Below, in pieces: positions 10,386 through 19,376 of a stretch of DNA of 64,000 nucleotides. The DNA comes from Paenibacillus radicis (ex Xue et al. 2023). GTDB lineage: Bacteria; Bacillota; Bacilli; Paenibacillales; NBRC-103111. The stretch covers positions 1 to 64,000 of the forward strand of contig NZ_JANQBD010000009.1 in assembly GCF_024722015.1 (NCBI RefSeq), written 5' to 3'. Each line of letters starts with the position of its first letter. The stretch's first letter is position 1. The translations under genes and the position numbers were made by a program. A model generated the notes under the pieces. It had not been told where the DNA came from. It did no database searches and saw only the letters and a program-made list of their open reading frames with translations.

Positions 10386-11132
10386 ATGATCATTTTAAAG
10401 ACACCACAAGAAATTGCCAAAATGCGTGAAGCGGGGAGAATTCTGGCTTTATGTCATCAAGAAATAGGTAAACGAATCGGACCAGGCGTTACAACCTTGG
10501 AGATCAATGATTTTGCAGAGCAGTTTATTACAAGGCATGGTGCTCAGCAGGTAACTAAAGGGTACAAAGGCTTTCCATTTGCAACTTGCGCTTCGGTTAA
10601 CGATGTGATCGCTCATGGATTCCCGAACCCTGTGCCGCTAAAGAGTGGTGACATTGCCAAGATAGATATTGTGTGCAGTTATAACGGATGGATGGCGGAT
10701 TCAGCCTGGACCTACATGATCGGAACGGTTTCCCCTGAAGCCAAGAGGTTGGTGAAGGTCACTAAGGAATGTTTGGATCGTGGTATCGCGCAAGCAGTGG
10801 CTGGACGTCATATTGGAGATGTGATGCATGTAGTTCAGAAGCATGCCGAAGATGCGGGGTACTCGGTTGTCAGAGATTTGGTTGGGCATGGGATCGGTCA
10901 ATCGATGCACGAGGCCCCTTCATTCGAGCATACGGGCAAGCCGGGGAAAGGCTTCAAGCTGAGAGAAGGCATGGTCATTACGATAGAACCGATGATTAAT
11001 GCAGGAGGCTATGAGATGTTCATCGACTCCGATGGCTGGACAGCGCGAACCTGGGATGGAAGCTTATCCGCTCAATTTGAGCATACCGTGGCGATAACAA
11101 AGGAGGGCCCACAAATCTTGACATTGGTGTAA
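10386..11132 (+). CDS. map: Methionine aminopeptidase, type I
   Basis: Removes the initiator methionine from nascent proteins. The 248-residue protein shows the five metal ligands of the pita-bread fold in order: Asp in KIDIVC, Asp in MADSAW, His in LVGHGIGQSMHEAP, Glu in ITIEPMI, and Glu in QFEHTVAI. The N-terminus MIILKTPQEIAKMREAGRIL is standard. The ATG follows TAAGGAGGTGG. It is monocistronic with its own terminator, and is probably an accessory Map, as the ribosomal-protein operon copy is elsewhere in most Firmicutes; the window cannot show that. Confidence 0.95.
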   Translation: MIILKTPQEIAKMREAGRILALCHQEIGKRIGPGVTTLEINDFAEQFITRHGAQQVTKGYKGFPFATCASVNDVIAHGFPNPVPLKSGDIAKIDIVCSYNGWMADSAWTYMIGTVSPEAKRLVKVTKECLDRGIAQAVAGRHIGDVMHVVQKHAEDAGYSVVRDLVGHGIGQSMHEAPSFEHTGKPGKGFKLREGMVITIEPMINAGGYEMFIDSDGWTARTWDGSLSAQFEHTVAITKEGPQILTLV

Positions 11133-11143
11133 AAGGATTGATG

Positions 11144-11170
11144 AGAGCTCTTCTTGTAGGGCTCTTTTTT
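11144..11170 (+). terminator. map terminator
   Basis: AGAGCTC pairs with GGGCTCT around TTCTTGTA and is followed by TTTTT. Confidence 0.75.
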
Positions 11171-11386
11171 ATTCGTGCAAAAGCTATACTTGGATTCAAA
11201 TACAGTAGTTAGTCAGAGAGTATGCAGGTATATGTTTTTATATTAGGTCTATATACCTATACATAATTGGAAACTCGGCACCGAAATTATCAAGGTGTTA
11301 ATTTGACTGCAAAAAGCAATTTTTTCCAGTAGAAATTAACAACAAAAAATCCATATAGAGATAGATTATATTCGGAGGCTGCGAAG

Positions 11387-13111
11387 ATGAAATTGACATT
11401 GTTCAAAAAACTTTTATTTAGCTTTTTGGTAGTTTTACTGCTGTTGTCGACCATAAGTATTACAGCAATAACGAACATGGGCAATATGGGTAAGAAGTCG
11501 AAGCAAACGACTGAAATAGGGTTGACGAATGTTATTCTGCTAGGCAATTTAAATCATAACCTGATTGAGCTTGACGATCTGATGTTGCGAATCCAGTTAA
11601 ATCTCGAAGATCAAAGAGCACAGGAAGGCCTAGGCATGGATGCCGAAAGTCAAACGGATAAAGCAACCCGTCTGTTCAATGAAATTCAAGGAAAGGTAAA
11701 GAAGGTTGATGGAATAGCCTTTACTGAAAAGGATGCCGGTTTGATCAAGTATTTTGCTCAAAACTGGAATGCTTATGCTGAAAAGTTTCCGGCGATCTTG
11801 AGCGGTGTACAAAAACGCGGACCTGAAGGGATGGATCTCATTCGTCAGGGGAATGTTTTTTTAAGCAGCTGCAGCGCAATTGTCAGTATGCTTAGTGAAA
11901 ATAACCAGGGATATGCCAATGAGTGGGCTGCTGAGCTCACTGATTCGTATGAGTCTGGCGTTGCCTGGGTTATAGCGTTGAGCTTAATTGCTATAGCCGC
12001 TGGCCTCGCTGTATCGTTCTTGATTGCCAGACATGTATCCAAACCGATACAAGAGATGAGCTCCATTGCAAAACGAGTATCATCAGGAGACCTATCCGTT
12101 AATAATTCCATTCTCACTCGTCAGGATGAAATTGGAGAGCTGAGTGGAGCTTTCGGACAGATGACTGACCATATGCGCCAAATGATACTTAAAATTAACG
12201 AGCATGCCCAGCTAGTGGCAGCTTCCGCAGACCAGCTTAATATAAGCTCGGATGAGATGCAGATCTCCTCACGGCAAATTGCAGAAACGGTTAAGGATGT
12301 AGCTGACGGCGCGAATAAGCAGACCCTAAGTATGGAAGAGACATCGCGTTCTATGGAGGAAGTTGGCGCAGGAATCGGACGACTCGCCGAGAATGCGGCT
12401 TCCATCTCTGAAACGGTGGAGTCATCAAGGCAGCAAGCGGAGAATGGGGGCAACTCTATTCAAATTACAGTCCAGCAGATGAGCTCTATAAGTGAATCCG
12501 TTCACCAAACGGATCTTGTTATCAAGATGCTCGACCATAAATCACAGCAAATTGGCAGTATCCTGCAAGCTATCCAAGATATCGCCCAGCAAACGAATCT
12601 ACTCGCGTTAAATGCAGCGATAGAAGCGGCAAGAGCTCATGAACATGGAGCGGGATTTGCTGTAGTAGCGGCAGAGGTACGTAAGTTAGCGGAGCAGTCC
12701 AGCAGCTCTTCGGGTGAAATAGCTCAACTGCTGAATGAGATTCAAACGAGTATTCATGAATCCGGTGAATCGATGAGTAAAGTTAAGGATGAAGTACAAA
12801 CAGGAATTGAAATGGTTCGCGAGACAGAGCTTAATTTCGATCATATCAGGCAATCAACAACAGAGATTGCTTCTCAGATTCAGGAAATGGCGGCGACCTC
12901 GGAAGAAATGTCCGCTGGAGCGCAGCAAATTACAGCAGCTGTCCAACAAGTTACGGCTATTGCCCATAAATCATCTACAGCATCACAGAATGTGGCGTTA
13001 ACTGCGAGCAATCAGCTAAAAACGACGGGTGAGGTTCAATCCTCCGTAAAATCCCTATCCGAGATGACGGAAGAGCTGCATCGTCTATTATCACAGTTCA
13101 AGGTTTCGTAA
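11387..13111 (+). CDS. Methyl-accepting chemotaxis protein
   Basis: A transmembrane chemoreceptor of 574 residues. TM1 covers about residues 8-29 and a mostly helical extracellular sensor of about 160 residues follows, probably of the four-helix-bundle class. TM2 is near 192-213 ([15 protein letters not shown]) and HAMP lies at about 214-267 ([18 protein letters not shown]). The long cytoplasmic methyl-accepting coiled coil has the conserved hairpin tip [19 protein letters not shown] followed by [16 protein letters not shown]. The ATG at 11387 follows TCGGAGG. It stands alone between a terminator and a strong terminator; its ligand cannot be told, though the next operon upstream-regulated by sugar suggests an amino-sugar ligand as one option. 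Confidence 0.93.
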   Translation: MKLTLFKKLLFSFLVVLLLLSTISITAITNMGNMGKKSKQTTEIGLTNVILLGNLNHNLIELDDLMLRIQLNLEDQRAQEGLGMDAESQTDKATRLFNEIQGKVKKVDGIAFTEKDAGLIKYFAQNWNAYAEKFPAILSGVQKRGPEGMDLIRQGNVFLSSCSAIVSMLSENNQGYANEWAAELTDSYESGVAWVIALSLIAIAAGLAVSFLIARHVSKPIQEMSSIAKRVSSGDLSVNNSILTRQDEIGELSGAFGQMTDHMRQMILKINEHAQLVAASADQLNISSDEMQISSRQIAETVKDVADGANKQTLSMEETSRSMEEVGAGIGRLAENAASISETVESSRQQAENGGNSIQITVQQMSSISESVHQTDLVIKMLDHKSQQIGSILQAIQDIAQQTNLLALNAAIEAARAHEHGAGFAVVAAEVRKLAEQSSSSSGEIAQLLNEIQTSIHESGESMSKVKDEVQTGIEMVRETELNFDHIRQSTTEIASQIQEMAATSEEMSAGAQQITAAVQQVTAIAHKSSTASQNVALTASNQLKTTGEVQSSVKSLSEMTEELHRLLSQFKVS

Positions 13112-13135
13112 GAAAAGACGATAGCAAGGCAGCCA

Positions 13136-13186
13136 ACAGACAAGCATTCCAGTCCATAGGACTGAAATGCTTGTCTGTATTTTTTT
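13136..13186 (+). terminator. Chemoreceptor terminator
   Basis: A 20-base-pair stem with one mismatch (13136-13155 with 13159-13178, starting ACAGACAAGCATT) closes an ATA loop and is followed by TTTTTTT. Confidence 0.92.
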
Positions 13187-13255
13187 GCAACTAATAAATG
13201 TATGAGAGATTGTTGCACTGAATTAGAAAAATTTTACTAAATTAAGAAAAGAGGG

Positions 13256-13284
13256 TTGAATAAAATTTGTAAGCGCTTTATAAT
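13256..13284 (+). promoter_or_regulatory. Promoter P1 of the amino-sugar operon
   Basis: TTGAAT (13256-13261), 17-base spacer, TATAAT (13279-13284). The spacer and -10 overlap a cre-like site, and operator O1 begins four bases after the -10. A transcript from here would carry a leader of roughly 500 bases. Confidence 0.7.
13268..13281 (+). promoter_or_regulatory. cre-like site (CcpA) over promoter P1
   Basis: TGTAAGCGCTTTAT fits the Firmicute catabolite-responsive element (TGWAANCGNTNWCA) except near its 3' end and contains the central AAGCGCTT palindrome. It overlaps the P1 spacer and -10, a position for repression by CcpA when preferred sugars are present. Confidence 0.6.
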
Positions 13285-13287
13285 ACA

Positions 13288-13303
13288 TTTGAAACGGTTC
13301 AAA
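13288..13303 (+). promoter_or_regulatory. LacI-family operator O1
   Basis: TTTGAAACGGTTCAAA, an inverted repeat with one central deviation from O2 and O3, placed directly after the P1 -10 box. It is the first of three copies of the same palindrome in 400 bases and probably binds the LacI regulator encoded at 18344-19342. Confidence 0.75.
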
Positions 13304-13413
13304 TTATCGGATCGGCTATATTTGCTTTTACAGTGTAAAAAGGATCCTTTACCGGAACTCTTTAGTAAAAACTTAGAATATGAAACAAACGTGTTACTAC
13401 AATGATAATTTAG

Positions 13414-13442
13414 TTGACATTAAGTTATCGCGAATCTATACT
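13414..13442 (+). promoter_or_regulatory. Promoter P2 of the amino-sugar operon
   Basis: TTGACA (13414-13419), 17-base spacer, TATACT (13437-13442): a near-consensus sigma-A promoter. Operator O2 lies 24 bases after its -10, in the initially transcribed region. Confidence 0.75.
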
Positions 13443-13465
13443 GAAAATAATTATTTAACTCAAAT

Positions 13466-13481
13466 TTTGAACCGGTTCAAA
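13466..13481 (+). promoter_or_regulatory. LacI-family operator O2
   Basis: TTTGAACCGGTTCAAA, a perfect 16-base palindrome with central CCGG, just downstream of promoter P2. Confidence 0.8.
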
Positions 13482-13661
13482 TCCGAAAGCAACCACTTTT
13501 TCCTATTGGAAGACGATTTTTACTGGGTTTCAGCAGTTTTATAGGGTTTGTTTCTATTATTTATTGAAAAATCATTTATTGCGTCGACAGGTATTTTCAT
13601 AATTCAATGTCATGTTATATAACGTTGAAGTTGTGTAGTGAGAAAAATGATTTTTTTTGAA

Positions 13662-13687
13662 ATTGATTTGAACCGGTTCAAATCAAT
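13662..13687 (+). promoter_or_regulatory. LacI-family operator O3, extended palindrome
   Basis: A perfect 26-base palindrome whose left half is ATTGATTTGAACC. Its core is identical to O2. It lies about 180 bases after O2 and 100 bases before the binding-protein start. Three helically spaced operators suggest DNA looping, as in classic LacI systems. Confidence 0.8.
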
Positions 13688-13790
13688 ATTTAAGGAGGTG
13701 GTTGTAGAATTTTTATGATTGCTGGAAGTCAACCAAGTGTTACCTGTGGAAAATTTCTACCAAATTCATTTTCAGGGGGAGAATCAACTA

Positions 13791-15119
13791 ATGAAATCAA
13801 ACCGTTTATTGACAACCGCACTGACAAGCGCTCTTTCATTATCCATGGTTTTGGCAGGCTGCTCTAGCGATAGCGGAAAACCGGCCGACGGCTCGAAAGC
13901 ACCAGCAGGAGATAAGTCAGCTAAGCCTGTGGAAATATCCATCTGGGGCGGATGGCCGGAGCTGGATCCGTGGTTTCAAAAAATGGCCGATGAGTTCAAG
14001 AAAACTAATCCGAATGTAACGGTCTCGATTTCTTCATTCCCGCTTCGCGACTACGAGAAGAAGGTTGCAGCAGCGCTTCCCTCAAAAAGCGGGGCAGATA
14101 TCCTTCCCTTAAATCCGAATCTGGCGCTTCGCTATATTCAAGGTAATATGCTTCAACCCGCACCTGAGGATTTAGTCAAACAAGTGAATTCGGGTATTCA
14201 TCAAAAATTGGTTGTCGATAACACAAAAGTGAAGGATAAGACCTATGGCGTACCTGCTCTGATGGGGGCGGGAGCCATTTACTATAACAAAGACATGCTG
14301 AAAGAAGCCGGGCTTACCGCTCCTCCAACTGCAGATCAACTGCTGGAGTACGCACAGAAGTTGGCTAAAAGAGATGCCTCCGGTAATCTGGAGCGTGCAG
14401 GTATGAGTCTTCGGTTAAGCGGCGGGGGCAGCGGGGTTGGAGAAAAGTTCTGGAATCTCCTCGCACAGAGGGGCGGCAGTATTATTAAAGAAGCTTCTCC
14501 AGGAAAATACAAGGCGGATTACAACACGGATGCCGGGCTTCAAACGTTGAAAATGTATGTAGATATGGTACATAAGTACAAAACGGATGATCCCAAGGTT
14601 AAGCATGATACTGAGGCGTTTCAAACCAAGCTGGCTGCATTTTATGTCCGGGAATCCAACGTTATCATCGATACTAAGAAAAAAGCTCCTGATTTAAACT
14701 ATGATGCGGCACCGCTTAAGTCCAATGTTGTAAGTATAGTTAATTTCTACGTATCTAGCGCACAAAAAGAGAAGGCGGATGCAGCCTGGAATTTCATTCG
14801 CTTCTTAACGAAACCTGAGAATCATGCACAAATGATTGCAATGACGGGTTGGTTGCCTGCGCGTGATGACCTGGATCTGAGCAATCTATATAAAGATTAC
14901 CCGCAATATAAAGCGTTCTTCACCAAGCAAGATTTACAGGCATACCCGCCGGTTGCTGAGTTTGATGAGATCCTGACCAAGTTTGCCGACCGTTTAGCTA
15001 CTAAGGGCTTCACTGATGCATCTTTTGTTGACAATCCGGAGAAGATGAAAGCTTTCTTGGATGAAGCAGCTAAAGAAACGAACGATATTCTGAAAAAAGC
15101 TGGAGTATTGGCGGAATAG
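13791..15119 (+). CDS. Sugar ABC transporter substrate-binding lipoprotein (CUT1 family)
   Basis: Extracellular solute receptor for the permeases at 20166-21913. The ATG at 13791 follows AGGGGGAG and gives a lipoprotein signal with lipobox LAGC about 25 residues in, followed by a Ser/Gly/Lys-rich linker. The mature part has family 1 binding-protein features: EISIWGGWPELDPWFQKM at its start, an IYYNKDMLKEAGL hinge strand, and the C-terminal AWNFIRFLTKPENHAQM. The total is 442 residues. The frame can be extended to a TTG at 13719, but that would bury the signal peptide. It is the first gene of the LacI-controlled operon. Confidence 0.9.
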   Translation: MKSNRLLTTALTSALSLSMVLAGCSSDSGKPADGSKAPAGDKSAKPVEISIWGGWPELDPWFQKMADEFKKTNPNVTVSISSFPLRDYEKKVAAALPSKSGADILPLNPNLALRYIQGNMLQPAPEDLVKQVNSGIHQKLVVDNTKVKDKTYGVPALMGAGAIYYNKDMLKEAGLTAPPTADQLLEYAQKLAKRDASGNLERAGMSLRLSGGGSGVGEKFWNLLAQRGGSIIKEASPGKYKADYNTDAGLQTLKMYVDMVHKYKTDDPKVKHDTEAFQTKLAAFYVRESNVIIDTKKKAPDLNYDAAPLKSNVVSIVNFYVSSAQKEKADAAWNFIRFLTKPENHAQMIAMTGWLPARDDLDLSNLYKDYPQYKAFFTKQDLQAYPPVAEFDEILTKFADRLATKGFTDASFVDNPEKMKAFLDEAAKETNDILKKAGVLAE

Positions 15120-15128
15120 TGAGACAAA

Positions 15129-15155
15129 GCGAGTCTAATTGAAGATTAGGCTCGC
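15129..15155 (+). promoter_or_regulatory. Intercistronic hairpin after the binding-protein gene
   Basis: GCGAGTCTAAT pairs with ATTAGGCTCGC (one G-T pair) around TGAAG. No T-run follows, so it is more likely an mRNA-stabilising 3' end for the abundant binding-protein message than a terminator. Confidence 0.7.
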
Positions 15156-15173
15156 CCATCTAAGGGGTGAAAC

Positions 15174-16208
15174 ATGCCAAGCAAATTGAAATTCGCCATT
15201 GTTGGGGCTGGTGTAATTGCAAGATTCCATGCAGAATCTATTCTTCAGAAGCATGCGGATGCAGAATTGATAGCCATTGCCGACCCAAGTATTGAAAAGG
15301 CACGAAGACTGGGAGAGCAGTTTAACGTTCGTTATGTATTTGATAACTATGAGGAACTGCTTAAGCTTTCGGACATTGATGTCGTATGCGTATGTACGCC
15401 AAGTGGTATGCATAGCGAAGTAACCATAGCGGCGGCCCAAGCCGGGAAGCATGTGTTGTGCGAGAAGCCATTGGAGATTAAGGCCGATAAAATGACCGCG
15501 ATGATCAAGGAATGCCGAAAGCAGCAGGTTAAGCTCGGCTGCGTATTTCAAAGGCGGCTCATGCCGGCGGCGCTGCACGCACGCCAAGCGATTCAAGATG
15601 GCAAGCTCGGCAAGCTTGTTATGGGAAATGCGTATTTGAAATATTATCGCAGTCCCGAATATTACGGCAGCGGCGGATGGCGAGGCACTTGGGATCTCGA
15701 CGGCGGGGGAGCTTTAATGAATCAAGGTGTACATGGAGTGGATCTAATCCAATTTTTAATGGGAGATGTTGCATCCGTATTTGCTTATACCGCTCCGCTT
15801 GTCCGCAGTATTGAAGTCGAAGATACGGCGGTAGTTGCCATAAAGTTCATAAATGGGGCATTTGGCGTTATTCAAGGGACGACTTCCATCTATCCGGGCC
15901 AGGAAACGCGCTTTGAGCTGCATGGGGATAAAGGAACGATTGAGTTTGGCGATGAAGGCATTAAGCAGTGGAATTTCATGGAGCATAAGGAAGAAGCGCC
16001 GGTAATTCATGACACACTTGGACTTGGCTCCAGCAGCAATCCGCAGCAAATTTCAATCGAGGGGCACTGCTTTTATATTGAGGATATGATTCAAGCTATT
16101 CGTGAGGATAGGGAACCGCATATCAATGGAGAGGAAGCAAGGAAATCCGTTGATTTGATCCTGGCGATTTATGAATCGTCACGTTCCGGCAAAGAAATCA
16201 TGTTGTAA
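15174..16208 (+). CDS. Gfo/Idh/MocA-family NAD(P)-dependent oxidoreductase
   Basis: Oxidises or reduces a sugar or inositol hydroxyl with NAD(P). The 344-residue protein has the N-terminal Rossmann motif AIVGAGVIARFHAESI and the family motif CEKPLEI, with the catalytic Lys of EKP. The C-terminal Gfo domain contains the GGGALMNQGVHGVDLIQFL stretch with the conserved His. The ATG follows AAGGGGTG. It directly precedes a DegT aminotransferase. In known pathways such pairs act in sequence: the dehydrogenase makes a keto sugar and the aminotransferase adds or removes an amino group, as in kanosamine (NtdC/NtdA) and 3-amino-sugar pathways. Here, in a catabolic operon, the pair may run in the removing direction; that is inference. 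Confidence 0.9.
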   Translation: MPSKLKFAIVGAGVIARFHAESILQKHADAELIAIADPSIEKARRLGEQFNVRYVFDNYEELLKLSDIDVVCVCTPSGMHSEVTIAAAQAGKHVLCEKPLEIKADKMTAMIKECRKQQVKLGCVFQRRLMPAALHARQAIQDGKLGKLVMGNAYLKYYRSPEYYGSGGWRGTWDLDGGGALMNQGVHGVDLIQFLMGDVASVFAYTAPLVRSIEVEDTAVVAIKFINGAFGVIQGTTSIYPGQETRFELHGDKGTIEFGDEGIKQWNFMEHKEEAPVIHDTLGLGSSSNPQQISIEGHCFYIEDMIQAIREDREPHINGEEARKSVDLILAIYESSRSGKEIML

Positions 16209-16233
16209 TCTGACCAACCAGGAGGGTAATCCT

Positions 16234-17427
16234 ATGGTAAAATTAGCAATAGATGGGGGAGTACCGACGAGAACCAAGTCGTTCCCCGACTGGCCGATAT
16301 ATGGAGAAATGGAGGAGCGTCTCCTTCTCGAAGTGCTGCATTCCGGTAAATGGGGAGGGACAGGACGTATCCAGCTCCCGGAAGCGGAGAAGCAATTTGC
16401 AGCAATCCACGACGCGAAGCACGCAATTACCGTAGTCAACGGAACGGTAGCTATTACTATTGCGCTGCAAGCGGCTGGTGTCCAACCTGGCGATGAGGTT
16501 ATCATGCCGCCGTACACCTTTTTTGCAACCGCGTCGGCTGCACTGATGTTTGGTGCTATACCCGTATTCGTAGACGTAGAGGAAAACACACTTCTGCTTG
16601 ATGCGAGTAAGGTTGAAGCCGCCATCACACCTAGAACAAAAGCGATAGTTCCCGTCCATATTGGTGGAGCTATGGCTGATATGACACAACTGAAAGCCAT
16701 TGCTGATAAATATAAGCTGCGTATTATTGAGGATTCAGCGCAGGCGGTAGGGGCGCGCTGGAATGGTTCAGGAGCCGGAACGATTGGCGATCTGGGCACG
16801 TTCAGCTTCCAGTCAACGAAGAACATTAACTCAGGCGAAGGTGGAATGATCCTTACCCAGAGCGATGAGATGGCAGATCTGGCATGGTCCCTTATTAACG
16901 CCGGAAGAGTTCGCAGCGGTGAATGGTATCAGCATGAAAATGTGGGCTGGAATCTACGAATGACGGAATTCCAGGCCGCTATTCTGATCGCCCAGTTAAG
17001 CCGATTAGAGCAACAGATGATAACCCGTGAGAAAAATGCGAAGCTGCTCGAAGAGCTAATGCGCCAAATCGAGGGCATTCGGGTTCTTGATAGAGACCCT
17101 CGAATCACCCGCCATGCCAATCATTTGTTTTTATTCAAAATAATGCCGGAGCTTGCCGAACGAATCTCTAAACAAGAGGTATGCAGAGCAATAGGAGCCG
17201 AAGGTATTCCTGTACATGAAGGTTACGTATCCTTGAATTTAAATCCGGCGATTATCGAAGGAACCCGCAAGTGGACAGGTGAATCCCGTACTTATTCGTG
17301 TCCGGTTAGTGAAAGGGCTTGCCTTAAAGAAGCGTTGTGGATGCATCAGAACGTACTATTAGGCGATGAACAGGATATGTATGATATTGCACAGGGAATC
17401 ACAAAGGTACTGAAATCGTATTCATAG
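16234..17427 (+). CDS. DegT/DnrJ/EryC1/StrS-family PLP-dependent aminotransferase
   Basis: A fold-type I PLP enzyme that aminates or deaminates keto sugars or keto-inositols. Family marks in the 397-residue protein are GTVAITIALQAAGVQPGDEV, MPPYTFFATASA, EDSAQAVGA with the cofactor Asp, and the Schiff-base lysine in FSFQSTKNINSGEGGMI. The ATG at 16234 follows CAGGAGGG; the longer frame from 16171 overlaps the previous gene. Most members act in biosynthesis of antibiotics or surface sugars, so its place between an importer binding protein and NagA/NagB-like enzymes is unusual. Confidence 0.9.
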   Translation: MVKLAIDGGVPTRTKSFPDWPIYGEMEERLLLEVLHSGKWGGTGRIQLPEAEKQFAAIHDAKHAITVVNGTVAITIALQAAGVQPGDEVIMPPYTFFATASAALMFGAIPVFVDVEENTLLLDASKVEAAITPRTKAIVPVHIGGAMADMTQLKAIADKYKLRIIEDSAQAVGARWNGSGAGTIGDLGTFSFQSTKNINSGEGGMILTQSDEMADLAWSLINAGRVRSGEWYQHENVGWNLRMTEFQAAILIAQLSRLEQQMITREKNAKLLEELMRQIEGIRVLDRDPRITRHANHLFLFKIMPELAERISKQEVCRAIGAEGIPVHEGYVSLNLNPAIIEGTRKWTGESRTYSCPVSERACLKEALWMHQNVLLGDEQDMYDIAQGITKVLKSYS

Positions 17428-17480
17428 GACTGTCATCTTACGCCGACCTGCCAGGCAATTGCAAGGAAAGGAAGATAAAC

Positions 17481-18344
17481 ATGATATGGGACCGCTTGGG
17501 TGTGCTGACTGATGAAATTTCTCCATCCTTAACGAAAGCGTTGGATTGGGCTGTTCAACAAAAATTAAGACATGTAGAGATTCGTACAGTAGATGGGATC
17601 AACGTTATGAACTTGACGGACGATCAATTAATCGATATTCGCAACAAGGTGGAGCAGTGCGGTTTATTCGTTTCTGCTGTCGCCTCTCCAGTTTTCAAAT
17701 GTGCTTTGGATTTGAATCGTCCTGTTGCAGGCGGTGATACATTTGGTCTGGGAGAGGAAGATATAACAGCTCATTTTGCCAAGCTGGAAAGAGCTATAGA
17801 TATCGCGAAGCTGCTCGGGACATCACGTATTCGTATCTTTTCTTTTTGGAGAGAGCAAGAGCCTGAGAGGTATATAGATGATATTGCCGCCCATTTAAAT
17901 ACAGCAGCGGTAAAAGCAGGAGCAGCCAATGTTACTCTTTTACTGGAGAACGAGCCTTCCTGCAATGGGGGTTATGCAGCGGAAGTCGGGGCACTGGCCA
18001 GAAGGGTAAATCACCCTTCGTTAAAAGTATTATGGGATCCTGGCAACGAGGCTTATGGCGGTCGACACGCATTTCCTCAAGGCTATGAGCTCGTGAAGGA
18101 TACTATAGGGCATGTTCACTTGAAGGACGCATTGATTGGTTCCGATGGCAGCCCGCGCTGTGTCCCGATCGGTGAGGGAAGCGTAGCGTATTTCGAACAA
18201 ATAGATGCACTTGAACGTGACGGGTATTCAGGCTTATACACGATAGAAACACATTATATTCCAGAGGGTGGAACACCCATGGAGGGTACTCAGCGTACGA
18301 TCGAAGGACTATACAAGCTACTTGCTTCGGAGGATTTTTGTTAA
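17481..18344 (+). CDS. Sugar phosphate isomerase/epimerase family protein (AP endonuclease 2-like TIM barrel)
   Basis: A 287-residue TIM-barrel protein of the xylose-isomerase-like group (IolE/IolI, YcjR, keto-sugar epimerases). Candidate metal ligands are in order: Glu in LLLENEPSC, Asp in VLWDPGNE, His in HVHLKDA, and Glu in YTIETHY. The N-terminus RLGVLTDEISPSLTKAL is typical. Members often act on 3-keto-sugars or inosose together with Gfo/Idh/MocA dehydrogenases, which fits the neighbour at 15174. The start at 17481 follows AAAGGAAG. Its stop shares one base with the start of the LacI gene. Confidence 0.87.
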   Translation: MIWDRLGVLTDEISPSLTKALDWAVQQKLRHVEIRTVDGINVMNLTDDQLIDIRNKVEQCGLFVSAVASPVFKCALDLNRPVAGGDTFGLGEEDITAHFAKLERAIDIAKLLGTSRIRIFSFWREQEPERYIDDIAAHLNTAAVKAGAANVTLLLENEPSCNGGYAAEVGALARRVNHPSLKVLWDPGNEAYGGRHAFPQGYELVKDTIGHVHLKDALIGSDGSPRCVPIGEGSVAYFEQIDALERDGYSGLYTIETHYIPEGGTPMEGTQRTIEGLYKLLASEDFC

Positions 18345-19342
18345 TGAATATTACTATATCCGATCTCTCCAAAATGACAGGACTGGCCAAAAGCACAATC
18401 TCTGGCGTACTGAACAACAAAGAGGGCTTTTCAGAGAAAACCAGACAGAAGGTGCTGCAAACCGCAGCCCAATACGGCTATGTTCCTAATGAGATTGCTA
18501 GAGGATTAACCTCAAGATTCACCAAAACAATTGGCTTGCTGATCAAAGATATTACGAATCCCTTTTACAACCATATTACCAAGGGCGTTCAGGAAGTGGC
18601 TGCAGAGCATGGATATACGGTGTTTTTATGCAGCAGTGGCGAGGACCATAAGATGGAAGTGGAACAAATTCAGGCAATGGTTGGCAAAAGGGTCGACGGT
18701 CTTATTATTGCTCCGCTGTTGGAAGAAGTCAGCTTTGACCACATCTATGCTTTAAAAAGGAAAAAGCTTCCGTTTGTATTGCTCGGGAACATTCCCGGAC
18801 TCGATTGCGATACTGTGGAATTTGACGATTACAGCGGAGGCAAGCAGGTGACGGAGCATTTGCTGCAAAAAGGCCATACGCGAATCGGCTTCGTTAACGG
18901 CCTCAACACTTCGAAAGCGGGCAAGCTGAGGTTCGCCGCCTTCCAAGACACACTTTTCGCCCATAGTATCACTACAGATCCCAAGTATATTTTCAAAGAG
19001 GCAAAGTCGTTGTCTGATGGTTATGCCATTGGAAACCAGCTAATTGCGATGGAAGATCGACCGACTGCACTTGTTTGCTTCGATGATGTTATAGCAATGG
19101 GGGTAATAAAAGCTTTTGACAATGCAGGCTTAAAGGTACCGGACAATTTGTCCGTAACTGGCTTCGATGATATTGAACTCGCCATTTTTCCATTAACTAC
19201 TGTTTCGATTCCAACCCTGGAGGCAGGGAAGGCATTGGCACAAACATTGATCGATCGTATTATGCAGGAGCGTGTCTCCAAGAGCAAACATATCGTGTTT
19301 GAGCAAAAGTTAATTCCTCGAGCTTCAGTAAAACAGCTTTAG
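18344..19342 (+). CDS. LacI-family transcriptional regulator
   Basis: Probable local repressor of the operon. The 332-residue protein has an N-terminal LacI helix-turn-helix (TISDLSKMTGLAKSTISGVL) and hinge (NEIARGLTSRFTKTIGLLI). The periplasmic-binding-protein-like effector domain contains VDGLIIAPL and the PDNLSVTGFDDIELA segment. The ATG at 18344 overlaps the preceding stop by one base and follows GGAGG (18329-18333). A TTG six bases earlier is less likely. The three palindromes at 13.3-13.7 kb are the expected operators. The effector is probably the imported sugar or an intermediate. Unusually, the regulator sits in the middle of the operon it should control. Confidence 0.92.
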   Translation: MNITISDLSKMTGLAKSTISGVLNNKEGFSEKTRQKVLQTAAQYGYVPNEIARGLTSRFTKTIGLLIKDITNPFYNHITKGVQEVAAEHGYTVFLCSSGEDHKMEVEQIQAMVGKRVDGLIIAPLLEEVSFDHIYALKRKKLPFVLLGNIPGLDCDTVEFDDYSGGKQVTEHLLQKGHTRIGFVNGLNTSKAGKLRFAAFQDTLFAHSITTDPKYIFKEAKSLSDGYAIGNQLIAMEDRPTALVCFDDVIAMGVIKAFDNAGLKVPDNLSVTGFDDIELAIFPLTTVSIPTLEAGKALAQTLIDRIMQERVSKSKHIVFEQKLIPRASVKQL

Positions 19343-19376
19343 ATGCAAACTAAAAATAAGGGCTGGGTGATTAGTC

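Noticed and set aside
12121-12453. 110-codon antisense ORF inside the chemoreceptor gene
   Set aside because: Such Ser/Ala/Ile-rich antisense frames follow from the codon pattern of the coiled coil; the sense gene explains the region.
13715-13864. Short ORF after AAGGAGG in the operon leader
   Set aside because: The ribosome-binding-like sequence is about 16 bases from the ATG and the frame overlaps the binding-protein gene; no protein-like features.
16179-16826. 215-codon antisense ORF across the aminotransferase gene
   Set aside because: It mirrors a strongly conserved sense gene and has no start signals.
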